DNA from: Hyphomonadaceae bacterium
Lineage (GTDB): Bacteria; Pseudomonadota; Alphaproteobacteria; Caulobacterales; Hyphomonadaceae
Direction of reading: 5' to 3'
NCBI GenBank assembly: GCA_030696545.1
Contig: JAUYSA010000532.1
Span: 1 to 13,455 of the forward strand
DNA: 13,455 nt
Within the stretch, counting starts at the first letter, position 1; every line of letters begins with the position of its first letter. Made by a program: the position numbers and the translations under genes. The notes beneath the pieces were generated by a model. It was not told the origin of the DNA. It saw only the letters and a program-made list of their open reading frames with translations, and did no database searches. Positions 1-6,367 of this stretch are shown here, in pieces.

Positions 1-1
1 T

Positions 2-328
2 ATTCGCCCCATCGACGAACATGAAACCGCGCCTAGGCAATCCAGCGTATCCGGCAAAGTCGGGGCTTCGCATATCGAGGGCGAGGGAGCCCCCACCCTC
101 TACATTTCAGCTGTCACAGGCCGGACAAGCGCGCCGCGAACCGATCTCTGGCGGACGTACGATTTTCTCTACGGACTGCATCTTATGGACTATAGCGAGC
201 ACGAGAACTTCAATACGCCGTGGATGCTGGCGGCTGCTATTCTCGCCCTATCAACTGTTCTGTTCGGCGTGGCGCTGCTGTTTCATCGCTTCACGCGCGA
301 GCTGATCAACAAGGACAAGACCCAATGA
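2..328 (+). CDS. PepSY-type membrane protein, C-terminal part (5' end outside window)
   Basis: An open frame runs from the window edge to a TGA at 326-328, giving about 108 residues with no start in view. It has a segment reading D-L-W-R-T-Y-D-F-L-Y-G-L-H-L-M-D-Y, then H-E-N-F-N-T-P-W, a single hydrophobic helix of about 20 residues and a short basic tail ending NKDKTQ. The pattern 'DFLYGLHLMDY...NFNTP' followed by one transmembrane helix is what I know from the C-terminal end of PepSY-domain (PepSY-associated TM helix) inner-membrane proteins, often linked to iron uptake or electron transfer. The stop overlaps the next start codon as ATGA, implying translational coupling with the pseudouridine synthase gene. 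Family assignment rests on this tail only; the substrate is unknown. Confidence 0.65.
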   Translation: MRPIDEHETAPRQSSVSGKVGASHIEGEGAPTLYISAVTGRTSAPRTDLWRTYDFLYGLHLMDYSEHENFNTPWMLAAAILALSTVLFGVALLFHRFTRELINKDKTQ

Positions 329-1341
329 CGGAGCGTCGTGAGACGGACCAGTCGTTTGCCGATGGCGAACGGATTGCGAAATACCTGGCCAGCGCGGGCA
401 TTGCCTCGCGGCGGGATGTCGAGAAGATGATCGCGGCCGGGCGCGTCAGCGTCAATGGTCGCGTGCTGGATACGCCAGCGTTTAAGGTGACGGGCCGCGA
501 GAAGATCATCGTGGATGGCCACGCGGTTGGCCGGCCTGACGCAACGCGGCTGTGGCGCTATCACAAGCCTGTCGGTCTTGTGACGACCAACAAGGATCCC
601 GATGGTCGCCCCACGATGTTTGACGACCTGCCGAAAGACCTGCCGCGCGTCGTGACTGTTGGTCGCCTCGATCTCAATACCGAGGGCCTGCTGCTGCTCA
701 CCAATGACGGCGAGCTGGCGCGGGGGCTTGAGCTCCCGGCGACGGGGCTGGAGCGAAAGTATCGCGCCCGCTGCTATGGCCGCATCGAACAGCGCGAGCT
801 GGACAAACTGCGCGATGGGATCGTGCATGAAGGCGTCGAATACCGCGCCATCAACGCCAAGCTCGACCGTGTGACGGGCTCAAACTGCTGGATCGATGTG
901 TCGCTGTCGGAAGGCAAGAACCGCGAAGTGCGTCGCGCACTGGAAAGTCTCGGTCTAAAGGTGAACCGCCTCATCCGCGTGTCATACGGCCCGTTCCAGC
1001 TCGACGATCTTGGCCCAGGCGCGCTTGAGGAAGTGCCTGCAGCGAATCTGCTGGCCGAATTTTCGCAGTTCATTTCCGCCAAGCGCCGGCCATCGCCCTT
1101 CGCGGCGCGCGAGGTTAAGCGCGGCAAGCCGCAACATGCGAAGCAGGTAAAGCCGAAGAGCGAGAAGGCTCGCTCCAAGCCCAACGAGAAGCACTTCGGT
1201 GTCGATGCCTATGTTGATACACGCAAGGACCACAAGAACGCGAAGCGCCCGCCCGGTGGCCGCGCCCCGCACAGCGGCCAGTCACACACCGGCAAGCCCG
1301 TCCGCGCCAAACAGGCCCGCACCCCGCGCGGTCCGCGCTAG
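325..1341 (+). CDS. RsuA/RluB/RluF-family rRNA pseudouridine synthase with basic C-terminal tail
   Basis: The 338-residue protein isomerises a specific uridine in ribosomal RNA to pseudouridine. An N-terminal S4 RNA-binding domain (residues about 15-60, with IAKYLASAGIASRRDVEKMI) precedes the synthase domain. The catalytic motif GRLDLNTEGLLLLTNDG starts at residue 113 with the active-site Asp at 116. A second conserved block, SEGKNREVRRALESLG, lies at 195-210. From about residue 253 the chain becomes a Lys/Arg/Pro/His-rich, probably disordered tail of some 85 residues, beyond the catalytic core. The ATG at 325 is chosen over an in-frame ATG at 220 because the family's S4 domain begins just after it, AAGGAC lies 8 nt upstream, and it overlaps the previous stop as ATGA. 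RluB is the closest guess among paralogues, but target specificity cannot be read from the sequence. Confidence 0.93.
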   Translation: MTERRETDQSFADGERIAKYLASAGIASRRDVEKMIAAGRVSVNGRVLDTPAFKVTGREKIIVDGHAVGRPDATRLWRYHKPVGLVTTNKDPDGRPTMFDDLPKDLPRVVTVGRLDLNTEGLLLLTNDGELARGLELPATGLERKYRARCYGRIEQRELDKLRDGIVHEGVEYRAINAKLDRVTGSNCWIDVSLSEGKNREVRRALESLGLKVNRLIRVSYGPFQLDDLGPGALEEVPAANLLAEFSQFISAKRRPSPFAAREVKRGKPQHAKQVKPKSEKARSKPNEKHFGVDAYVDTRKDHKNAKRPPGGRAPHSGQSHTGKPVRAKQARTPRGPR

Positions 1342-1362
1342 CCATCAAGAGGGAGAACGAAC

Positions 1363-1980
1363 ATGAAGCTCCACTACGCCATGATGGCGCCCAATCCGGA
1401 TCGGGTTCGCTACTTTCTCCAAGAAAAAGGCATCTGGGAGCAGACGCCGAAAGCCGAACTCAACATCATCAAGCAGGATCATCGTAAGCCCGAATATCTG
1501 GCGATCAGCCCGCTCGGCCATGTACCCGCGCTTGAACTGGATGACGGTGCGACGCTCACCGAAAGCCGGGCCATCTGCTCCTATTTCGAGTCGCTTCACC
1601 CCGAGCCCAACCTGATGGGCCTCGATGGCCGCGAGCGCGCGATCATCGAGATGTGGGATCGCCGCGTCGAACTCAGCTACATGAGCCAGATCGCCGGCTG
1701 GTTCCGCAATGGCCATCCCGCCATGGCGGAACTCGAGAAGCCGCAGAGCGCCGAATGGTCCGAGATCTGTCAGGGCCGCGCCCGCAAGGCGATCGCTTTC
1801 TTCAACGAGCGTCTCGGCGCTTCGCCCTATGTCGCCGGCCAGCGCTTCACGATCGCCGACATCACGCTCCACGTTGCGCTGGGCTTCGGCCGCGTCGTGA
1901 AATTCCGCCCATGGGAAGAACACGCCAACCTCAACGAATGGCGCGACCGTATGATCGCCCGGCCGGGTCTGGCGAAATAG
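1363..1980 (+). CDS. Glutathione S-transferase family protein
   Basis: This 205-residue cytosolic protein has GST architecture: an N-terminal thioredoxin-fold domain (about 1-80) and an all-helical C-terminal domain. The glutathione-site signature is present as SPLGHVPALELDDG (49-62) followed by T-E-S-R-A-I (66-71), where cis-Pro55 and Glu67-Ser68 would bind the glutathione gamma-glutamyl group. The C-terminal N-capping box is seen as FTIADITLHVAL (162-173). The segment where many bacterial GSTs carry a catalytic Ser or Cys reads MMAPNPDRVR, without Ser or Cys, so catalysis may depend on Tyr5 or another residue, or be weak. A good Shine-Dalgarno (AGAGGGAG) precedes the ATG. The gene follows the pseudouridine synthase by 21 nt and may share its transcript. 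The substrate is unknown. Confidence 0.9.
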   Translation: MKLHYAMMAPNPDRVRYFLQEKGIWEQTPKAELNIIKQDHRKPEYLAISPLGHVPALELDDGATLTESRAICSYFESLHPEPNLMGLDGRERAIIEMWDRRVELSYMSQIAGWFRNGHPAMAELEKPQSAEWSEICQGRARKAIAFFNERLGASPYVAGQRFTIADITLHVALGFGRVVKFRPWEEHANLNEWRDRMIARPGLAK

Positions 1981-2013
1981 CGCTGTAGAGAACTGATTGT
2001 CAGGCTGGACGAC

Positions 2014-2089
2014 TGGCAGGGGCGACAGGGATCGAACCTGCGACATCCGGTTTTGGAGACCGGCACTCTACCAGCTGAGCTACACCCCT
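2014..2089 (-). tRNA. tRNA-Trp (anticodon CCA)
   Basis: On the minus strand 76 nt fold into a complete cloverleaf. The acceptor arm AGGGGTG pairs with CGCCCCT, with discriminator G and an encoded CCA. The D-arm is GCTC/GAGT, the anticodon stem CCGGT/ACCGG has loop CTCCAAA, and the T-arm GCAGG/CCTGT has loop TTCGATC. The anticodon CCA reads UGG. The acceptor and anticodon arms closely match Escherichia coli tRNA-Trp. The gene stands alone between GST and thioesterase genes, whereas in many bacteria trnW lies next to secE-nusG. Confidence 0.98.
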
Positions 2090-2104
2090 GTAGTCGAGGC
2101 GGAG

Positions 2105-2133
2105 CAAATACGCGATCTGTGAGGCGAGTTCAA
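2105..2133 (-). promoter_or_regulatory. Candidate sigma-70-type promoter of tRNA-Trp
   Basis: Reading the minus strand, a -35-like TTGAAC (2133-2128) and a -10-like TATTTG (2110-2105) are separated by exactly 17 nt. Transcription would start near 2098, leaving a leader of about 9 nt before the mature tRNA 5' end at 2089. Spacing and distance fit well, but the -10 is imperfect and no experiment supports it. Confidence 0.5.
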
Positions 2134-2199
2134 GGCGGGACATGACAACCCCGTTCCTGGCCGCTAGGGACAGGGAAAATCAGCTGCCGGAACACGTTA

Positions 2200-2628
2200 A
2201 TGAGCACTGCGACCCTCATCGAAACCGGCCCCTGGGCGGGCTGGAAGACCTGGAAGCAGGACACGTTCGAAAGCGGAACCGGCCCGTTCTATACCCGGAC
2301 AGACGAGCAGGGCCGGGTGATCTGCCGGTTCATCGCTGAACCGCGCCACATGAATGGCGGCGGCTTCATGCATGGCGGGTGTTTCCTCACCTTTGCGGAT
2401 TTTGCCTGCTTCGCGATTGCCGAGGAGCTCACGCAGGGTCCGAGCGTCACCGTGAATCTCTCCGGCGACTTTCTGTCTGCCGCCAAGCCGGGCGACCTGA
2501 TGGAAGCCACGGGCGAGGTCACGCGCGCCGGCGGGCGGTTGATCTATGTTCGCGGCATGATCACCGCGAATGGCAAGCCCGCGCTCAGCTTCACCTCGGT
2601 GATCACCAGAGTTTCGAAGCGCCCCTAG
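2200..2628 (+). CDS. PaaI-type hotdog-fold acyl-CoA thioesterase
   Basis: The 142-residue protein fits the single-hotdog thioesterase family, which hydrolyses acyl-CoA thioesters in the cytoplasm, usually as a tetramer. The characteristic long-helix motif is visible: NGGGFMHGG (52-60) followed by TFADFACF, with His58-Gly-Gly and the acidic residue Asp67 in the positions used for thioester binding and catalysis in PaaI-like enzymes. The rest alternates beta strands (SVTVNLSGDFLSAAKPGDL, then GRLIYVRGMI), as expected. The physiological acyl-CoA cannot be inferred. The Shine-Dalgarno before the ATG at 2200 is poor (CCGGAACAC). The TAG stop (2626-2628) overlaps the stop of the convergent methyltransferase gene through a shared CTAG. 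Confidence 0.88.
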   Translation: MSTATLIETGPWAGWKTWKQDTFESGTGPFYTRTDEQGRVICRFIAEPRHMNGGGFMHGGCFLTFADFACFAIAEELTQGPSVTVNLSGDFLSAAKPGDLMEATGEVTRAGGRLIYVRGMITANGKPALSFTSVITRVSKRP

Positions 2629-3509
2629 GGCGTCCAGCGGGCAAACAGCCCGGTGGGCAGAACCAGGTCGCGACCTGACGATTCCCGGATCGCCATCTCG
2701 CCGCAAGCCACCTTGCCGCCGCCCATGGCGCCAGCCAGCGATTGTCCGACTGCCGCGTAAGACAGCCGCACGGCGTACACCGTCGCAATGACGAACAGTG
2801 GCTTGTCGCTCATCAGCGCGCGGACGTGTTCCAGCAGTTTCGGATAGTCGGTCTCGAACCGCCATGTCTCGTTCTTTGGACCGCGCCCGAATTTTGGCGG
2901 GTCGAGCACGATGGCGTCGTATTTCGACCCGCGCCGCAATTCGCGTTCGACGAACTTCATCGCGTCATCGCAGATCCAGCGGATCGGCGCGCCTTCGAGC
3001 CCAGACATCGCTGCGTTCTCGCGTCCCTGCGCGATCGACTTCGGCGAGGCGTCGAGATGCACCACATCCGCACCCGCCTTCGCCAGCGCCAGCGACATCA
3101 TGCCGGTGTAACCAAACAGGTTGAGCGCCTTCACCGGCCGCTTGGCAGCTGTCACTTGATCCGCTGCCCATCGCCAGTGAACCGAATGCTCCGGGAACAC
3201 GCCCATATGGCGGAACGCGGCCAGCCGCGCATTCAGCTTCAGGCCGTCCCAGCCGATCGGCCACTCGTCCGGTGGAAGCTTGCCGGCGAACGTCCACGCA
3301 CCGCGTTCATCTTCATCGTCTTTCGAGGCAAACGTCGCGTCCGCATTCCAGCTCGTGACCGGAGTCTTGGGCTTCCATAGCGCCTGCGGGTCGGGCCGAT
3401 TGACGCGCACCTTGCCGAAGCGCTCCAGCTTGCGCATGTCGCCGCTGTCCAGCAGCGCATAATCGCCCCAGTCGTCGCTCACCAGCAGCTGGAAGTTTTC
3501 CGCCGTCAC
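2625..3509 (-). CDS. RlmI-like class I SAM-dependent methyltransferase
   Basis: The 294-residue protein is a Rossmann-fold methyltransferase resembling the catalytic part of 23S rRNA (cytosine-C5) methyltransferase RlmI. The SAM-binding motif I is ALNLFGYTGMMSLALAKAGA (128-147), Asp153 in HLDASPKSIAQGREN would bind the ribose, and DAIVLDPPKFGRG (198-210) carries the DPPK motif IV near the target base. The RlmI PUA domain is absent; the N-terminal about 110 residues are a different beta-rich region with several W/D residues. The start is GTG at 3509-3507 and overlaps the upstream trmH-like stop as GTGA, so the two genes are translationally coupled, consistent with an RNA-modification pair. The rRNA target is unproven. 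The stop TAG shares CTAG with the convergent thioesterase gene. Confidence 0.85.
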   Translation of the reverse strand: MTAENFQLLVSDDWGDYALLDSGDMRKLERFGKVRVNRPDPQALWKPKTPVTSWNADATFASKDDEDERGAWTFAGKLPPDEWPIGWDGLKLNARLAAFRHMGVFPEHSVHWRWAADQVTAAKRPVKALNLFGYTGMMSLALAKAGADVVHLDASPKSIAQGRENAAMSGLEGAPIRWICDDAMKFVERELRRGSKYDAIVLDPPKFGRGPKNETWRFETDYPKLLEHVRALMSDKPLFVIATVYAVRLSYAAVGQSLAGAMGGGKVACGEMAIRESSGRDLVLPTGLFARWTP

Positions 3510-4390
3510 GTGCGCGCCCCCGTATAGGACTGCCCGCGCCAGACCTCGTAAATCATCACGCTGGCTGCCGAAGCAAGGTTCAGGCTATCCGCCTTGCCCA
3601 TCATTGGAATGCGCACCAGCTCGTCGCATTGCGCTTCGACGTCCGCCGGCAGCCCCGATTGTTCATTGCCCATCAGCACAATGCTGCGCTGGCCATAGTC
3701 AGCCTTGTCGTGCGCATGGGTTCCGCGCATCGACGCCGCCACCATGCGAGCGCCTGCATTTTTTCGCCACGTGTTGAACTCTTCAAAGCTCGCTTCAGCG
3801 ATGGGCATGGCGAACAGCGATCCCATCGTGGCGCGCACCGCCTCGACCGAGAACGGATCACACGTTTGCCCGACAAGGATCATGCCATCGACGCCAGCCG
3901 CATCAGACGTGCGTATCACAGTGCCCAAGTTTCCGGGGTCACGAACTTCGTACAGCGCCACCCAGCGCCGCGCGCCGTCTGTCGGCAAATCTGACAGGTT
4001 CGTCACGCGTTGCTTGAACGCCGCGATCACGGTCTGCGGATTGTCCTTCCGCGACACCGACACCAGCACCTTCTCGCTTGCTGTGAGAACGCGTGCGCCG
4101 GCTTTCTTCATTCGCGCGAGCAGGTCGCTGGTCTGCGGCCGCTCAAGCGCATTCATTCCTGCCAGGGCATAAGCGGGCGACCAGCCGTTGTTCAGCGCTT
4201 CTTCCGCCAGTCTCGCGCCCTCAGCGAGAAACAGTCCCGTTTCGTTGCGGACCTTCTTGCGCTCCAGCGACTTCAGCAGCTTCACCGTGTCATTCGCGGT
4301 CGAGGAGATGTGCTCGAACGCCGTATGCGCGGATCGTCCGGCTGGAGAATCCGAATGCGCTCCCGGTTTTTCTGACGATCCTGATGTCAC
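3506..4390 (-). CDS. SpoU/TrmH-family RNA ribose 2'-O-methyltransferase
   Basis: The 294-residue protein is a SPOUT (knotted) methyltransferase that transfers a methyl group from SAM to a ribose 2'-OH in rRNA or tRNA. An N-terminal substrate-binding domain begins with the typical ISSTANDTVKLLKSLERKK (28-46) and LFLAEG (53-58). All three SpoU motifs are clear: RDPGNLGTVIRTSDA (150-164), GNEQSGL (241-247) and IPMMGKADSLNLASAASVMI (261-280), the last forming the trefoil knot. The most likely start is GTG at 4390; no ATG lies before the conserved N-domain, although its ribosome site is weak. It is the first gene of a minus-strand pair and overlaps the next gene by 4 nt. Which nucleotide it modifies is not visible from the sequence. 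Confidence 0.92.
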   Translation of the reverse strand: MTSGSSEKPGAHSDSPAGRSAHTAFEHISSTANDTVKLLKSLERKKVRNETGLFLAEGARLAEEALNNGWSPAYALAGMNALERPQTSDLLARMKKAGARVLTASEKVLVSVSRKDNPQTVIAAFKQRVTNLSDLPTDGARRWVALYEVRDPGNLGTVIRTSDAAGVDGMILVGQTCDPFSVEAVRATMGSLFAMPIAEASFEEFNTWRKNAGARMVAASMRGTHAHDKADYGQRSIVLMGNEQSGLPADVEAQCDELVRIPMMGKADSLNLASAASVMIYEVWRGQSYTGART

Positions 4391-4500
4391 GCGTCGTCGC
4401 CCATTCGCAATTTCGACGTACCTCTAGGAGTGTTGGCCTCGGGTGGAAAGGTGCGCGTCGCGCGGCGGATACCCGGGGCGTGTTTCGGCAAGATCGTGCA

Positions 4501-4506
4501 GAGGAA
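4501..4506 (+). promoter_or_regulatory. Ribosome binding site deciding the OmpA-domain gene start
   Basis: GAGGAA lies 4 nt before the ATG at 4511. The upstream in-frame ATG at 4430 would add 27 polar, arginine-containing residues before the hydrophobic anchor, so 4511 is preferred. Confidence 0.6.
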
Positions 4507-4510
4507 CGCC

Positions 4511-5137
4511 ATGTCCAACAGATCCTATGCCGGGCCGCTTCTGGCCGTAGGGGTGGTTGGCCTCGCTGTCACCTGCGTCGTGGCGACATCTGCCATCAGG
4601 CCCGCTTCCGCCAGTCCCGAACCGGCCTCAACGCCGCAGCTGGCGGTTAACGCGGTCAGCCAGCCAGCGCCCTTGTCCACGGTCATTTCGTCCCCTCTGC
4701 CCGAAAAGACTCCCGCACCGGCTCCGGCCATTTCCCTAGCCATCGCTGATGAAAGCAGGGTGGCGGCCTGCCAGGCTGAATTCGATCGTATTGCCGGGGA
4801 AAACCCGGTCGTCTTTCCGCGCGACAGGTGGGACCTGAATGCTGCAGCGAAGGTCGCTGTCGGCAAGCTCGCGATCGTCGCCAAGGCCTGCGCCGGGCAG
4901 AGAATCGAGATTCAGGCTTTTACCGACAATCAGGGTAAACGGGCCGCCAATACCCGCCTCAGCGCCAAACGAGCTGACGCCGTCAAGGAATATCTCGTCG
5001 AACTGGGTCTGTCCCCCGGCCTACTGACTGCTGTAGGATTTGGGCCGGATCGCCCGGTCGCCAGCAACCGCACCGCCTCTGGCTGGGCCCGAAACCGCCG
5101 TATTGAGTTCCGGGTGGCCCGGGTGGAGTCGGAGTAG
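4511..5137 (+). CDS. Membrane-anchored OmpA-family (peptidoglycan-binding-like) protein
   Basis: The 208-residue protein starts with a short basic N-terminus and a hydrophobic helix (about 8-27) acting as signal anchor or uncleaved signal. A Pro/Ala/Ser-rich linker (about 31-75) would cross periplasmic space. The C-terminal part (about 87-203) resembles an OmpA C-terminal domain: IEIQAFTDNQG (132-142), N147 and LSAKRADAVKEYL (150-162), VGFGPDRPVASN (175-186), and the terminal NRRIEFRV (195-202). Asp139 in TDNQG and the Arg pair 196-197 sit where OmpA proteins bind diaminopimelate. Cys87 and Cys127 could form a disulfide, as in related alphaproteobacterial proteins. The gene diverges from trmH across 120 nt with no promoter I can name, and directly abuts the next gene (TAG|ATG), so the two are probably co-expressed. 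A structural envelope role is inferred. Confidence 0.8.
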   Translation: MSNRSYAGPLLAVGVVGLAVTCVVATSAIRPASASPEPASTPQLAVNAVSQPAPLSTVISSPLPEKTPAPAPAISLAIADESRVAACQAEFDRIAGENPVVFPRDRWDLNAAAKVAVGKLAIVAKACAGQRIEIQAFTDNQGKRAANTRLSAKRADAVKEYLVELGLSPGLLTAVGFGPDRPVASNRTASGWARNRRIEFRVARVESE

Positions 5138-5947
5138 ATGGAAATCTGGGTTTGGCTCCTGATCGCCGCCGCCTTCGGTGGAGCCATCGGCTGGGCTCTG
5201 CACATGCTTCATCTGAAGCGCCAGGTGGAAGCGGCGCCGGTGATTCTCGTGTCGGCGGATGGCGCCCAGAACGACGCCCTGAAGATTGCCGAGCTGGAAG
5301 AGAAGCTAGGCAAGGCGACCGCCGAAGAAGAAGACCTGCGCCAGAGGTCCGGTATTCCGCGGGCGGGGCAGGAGAGCGCACCGATCATCGAAGGCTCGCT
5401 GGCCTGGCGCAATCGTCACCTCGAATCCCGCGTGCGCTTCCTTGAAGGCAAGCTGGCTGACATCGAAACGGACGGGTCGGCTGCCCGTCCGGTCGAAGAC
5501 CAGAACGATGAGGCGACGCGCCTGCGCTGGCGCAACCGTTATCTCGAAGGTCGCGTGAAATATCTCGAGGAAGAACTCGTCCGTACCGGGGGGCTGACGC
5601 CCGCACGCGCAACCCATGTCGCTCCGCAGCTCGACGTGGCGCCAGTTCGGCCAAAAGGTCCGGAAGGCGATAAGCCGGATCTGGTCCAAGAGCCGCGCGA
5701 TGGCCGGGCCGATGATCTCAAGCTGATTTCCGGCATTGGGCCGAAGCTGGAGCAGAAGCTCAACAGCCTTGGCATATGGCATCATGCTCAGATCGCCGAC
5801 TGGACGCAGGCGAACGTCGATTGGGTCAACGCCGCTATCTCGTTCCGTGGCCGTATCGAGCGCGAGAAATGGGTGTCGCAGGCAAAGCAGCTTCTCCAGG
5901 ACGCCGGTGTGAATCTCGAGGCCGCGCCAGAGGGCAGCGTTTCCTAG
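5138..5947 (+). CDS. Membrane-anchored coiled-coil protein with C-terminal H3TH/helix-hairpin-helix-like domain
   Basis: The 269-residue protein has an N-terminal transmembrane helix (about 4-24), a charged, probably coiled-coil region and a C-terminal domain at about 192-255. The latter reads DDLKLISGIGPKLEQKLNSL, then W-T-Q-A-N-V-D-W-V and FRGRIEREKW. This matches the helix-3-turn-helix 'predicted flap-endonuclease-like' domain (COG3743-like) that alphaproteobacteria also fuse to NuoE and ribosomal protein L21. The middle carries two copies of a motif, WRNRHLESRVRFLE (90-103) and WRNRYLEGRVKYLE (131-144), 41 residues apart. Its ATG immediately follows the OmpA-gene stop, with GGAG (5131-5134) inside the preceding gene serving as ribosome site. 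Despite the domain name no nuclease residues are evident; nucleic-acid or protein binding at the membrane is only a guess. Its TAG stop shares CTAG with the convergent GFA gene. Confidence 0.75.
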   Translation: MEIWVWLLIAAAFGGAIGWALHMLHLKRQVEAAPVILVSADGAQNDALKIAELEEKLGKATAEEEDLRQRSGIPRAGQESAPIIEGSLAWRNRHLESRVRFLEGKLADIETDGSAARPVEDQNDEATRLRWRNRYLEGRVKYLEEELVRTGGLTPARATHVAPQLDVAPVRPKGPEGDKPDLVQEPRDGRADDLKLISGIGPKLEQKLNSLGIWHHAQIADWTQANVDWVNAAISFRGRIEREKWVSQAKQLLQDAGVNLEAAPEGSVS

Positions 5948-6348
5948 TCGAGCGACTTGTAAGCCAACGCTTGCGCCTGTGCGTGCCAGTCCCCGCGCCC
6001 GTCGAAATTCACGATCCGCACTTCCGCAAAGCCTTTCGGATCGTCGAGACAGCGCAGGTTCACGCTGAACCCGTCGGGGTTCGATCGCGGCACATAGAAC
6101 GATTTCACACCGCACACCGCGCAGAACATGTGCTTCGCCGCACCAGTATTGAACGTGTAGCTCGTGATCTGATCCGCGCCCTGCAGCAGCCGAAACCGCG
6201 AAGCCTGGACGATGATGTGCAGGAAGCCCGTGCGCGCGCAGATGCTGCAATTGCAGTCTTCGACCTCGATTGCGGCCGGCGTCTGCACCTCGAAGCGCAC
6301 CGCGCCGCAATGGCATCCGCCTGCGCGCCAGGTCATCTGCTCGGTCAT
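5944..6348 (-). CDS. GFA-family (CENP-V/GFA domain) zinc-binding protein
   Basis: The 134-residue protein carries the full cysteine pattern of the GFA domain: GGCHCGAV (Cys12, Cys14), DCNCSICARTG (Cys32, Cys34, Cys37) and FCAVCG (Cys76, Cys79), ligands for two structural zinc ions in a beta-tent fold. The founding member was described as glutathione-dependent formaldehyde-activating enzyme, but most relatives have no proven reaction, so a formaldehyde role should not be assumed. Two in-frame ATGs (6348 and 6336) are possible; the first is given. It lies 19 nt downstream of the ClpP-like gene on the same strand and probably ends that transcript. Its stop overlaps the stop of the convergent coiled-coil/H3TH gene. 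Confidence 0.9.
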   Translation of the reverse strand: MTEQMTWRAGGCHCGAVRFEVQTPAAIEVEDCNCSICARTGFLHIIVQASRFRLLQGADQITSYTFNTGAAKHMFCAVCGVKSFYVPRSNPDGFSVNLRCLDDPKGFAEVRIVNFDGRGDWHAQAQALAYKSLD

Positions 6349-6367
6349 CTGTCAGCCCACATCCGTC

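Noticed and set aside
220..324. Upstream in-frame ATG (220) as start of the pseudouridine synthase
   Set aside because: The added 35 residues overlap the transmembrane part of the PepSY-type gene in another frame and do not fit the family; ATG 325 has better placement and ATGA coupling.
1345..2046. Long minus-strand open frame (233 residues) opposite the GST gene
   Set aside because: It runs antisense through the GST gene and ends inside the tRNA-Trp gene; the product has no recognisable motif, while the GST frame has clear family signatures.
2005..2140. tRNA-Trp as an integration site for a genomic island
   Set aside because: There is no integrase gene, no direct repeat of the tRNA 3' end nearby and no change in composition; flanking genes look like core chromosome.
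2742..3380. 212-residue plus-strand open frame opposite the RlmI-like gene
   Set aside because: The opposite frame carries all the SAM-methyltransferase motifs; this one is Arg/His-rich and featureless.
4391..4510. Search for a promoter or operator between trmH-like and OmpA-like genes
   Set aside because: I found no hexamer pair with proper spacing and no convincing dyad in this 120-nt divergent region, although promoters must be nearby.
5306..6316. 336-residue minus-strand open frame
   Set aside because: It overlaps the H3TH gene antisense and the GFA gene in another frame. Both have family motifs, while this frame is an Arg-rich by-product of high GC content.
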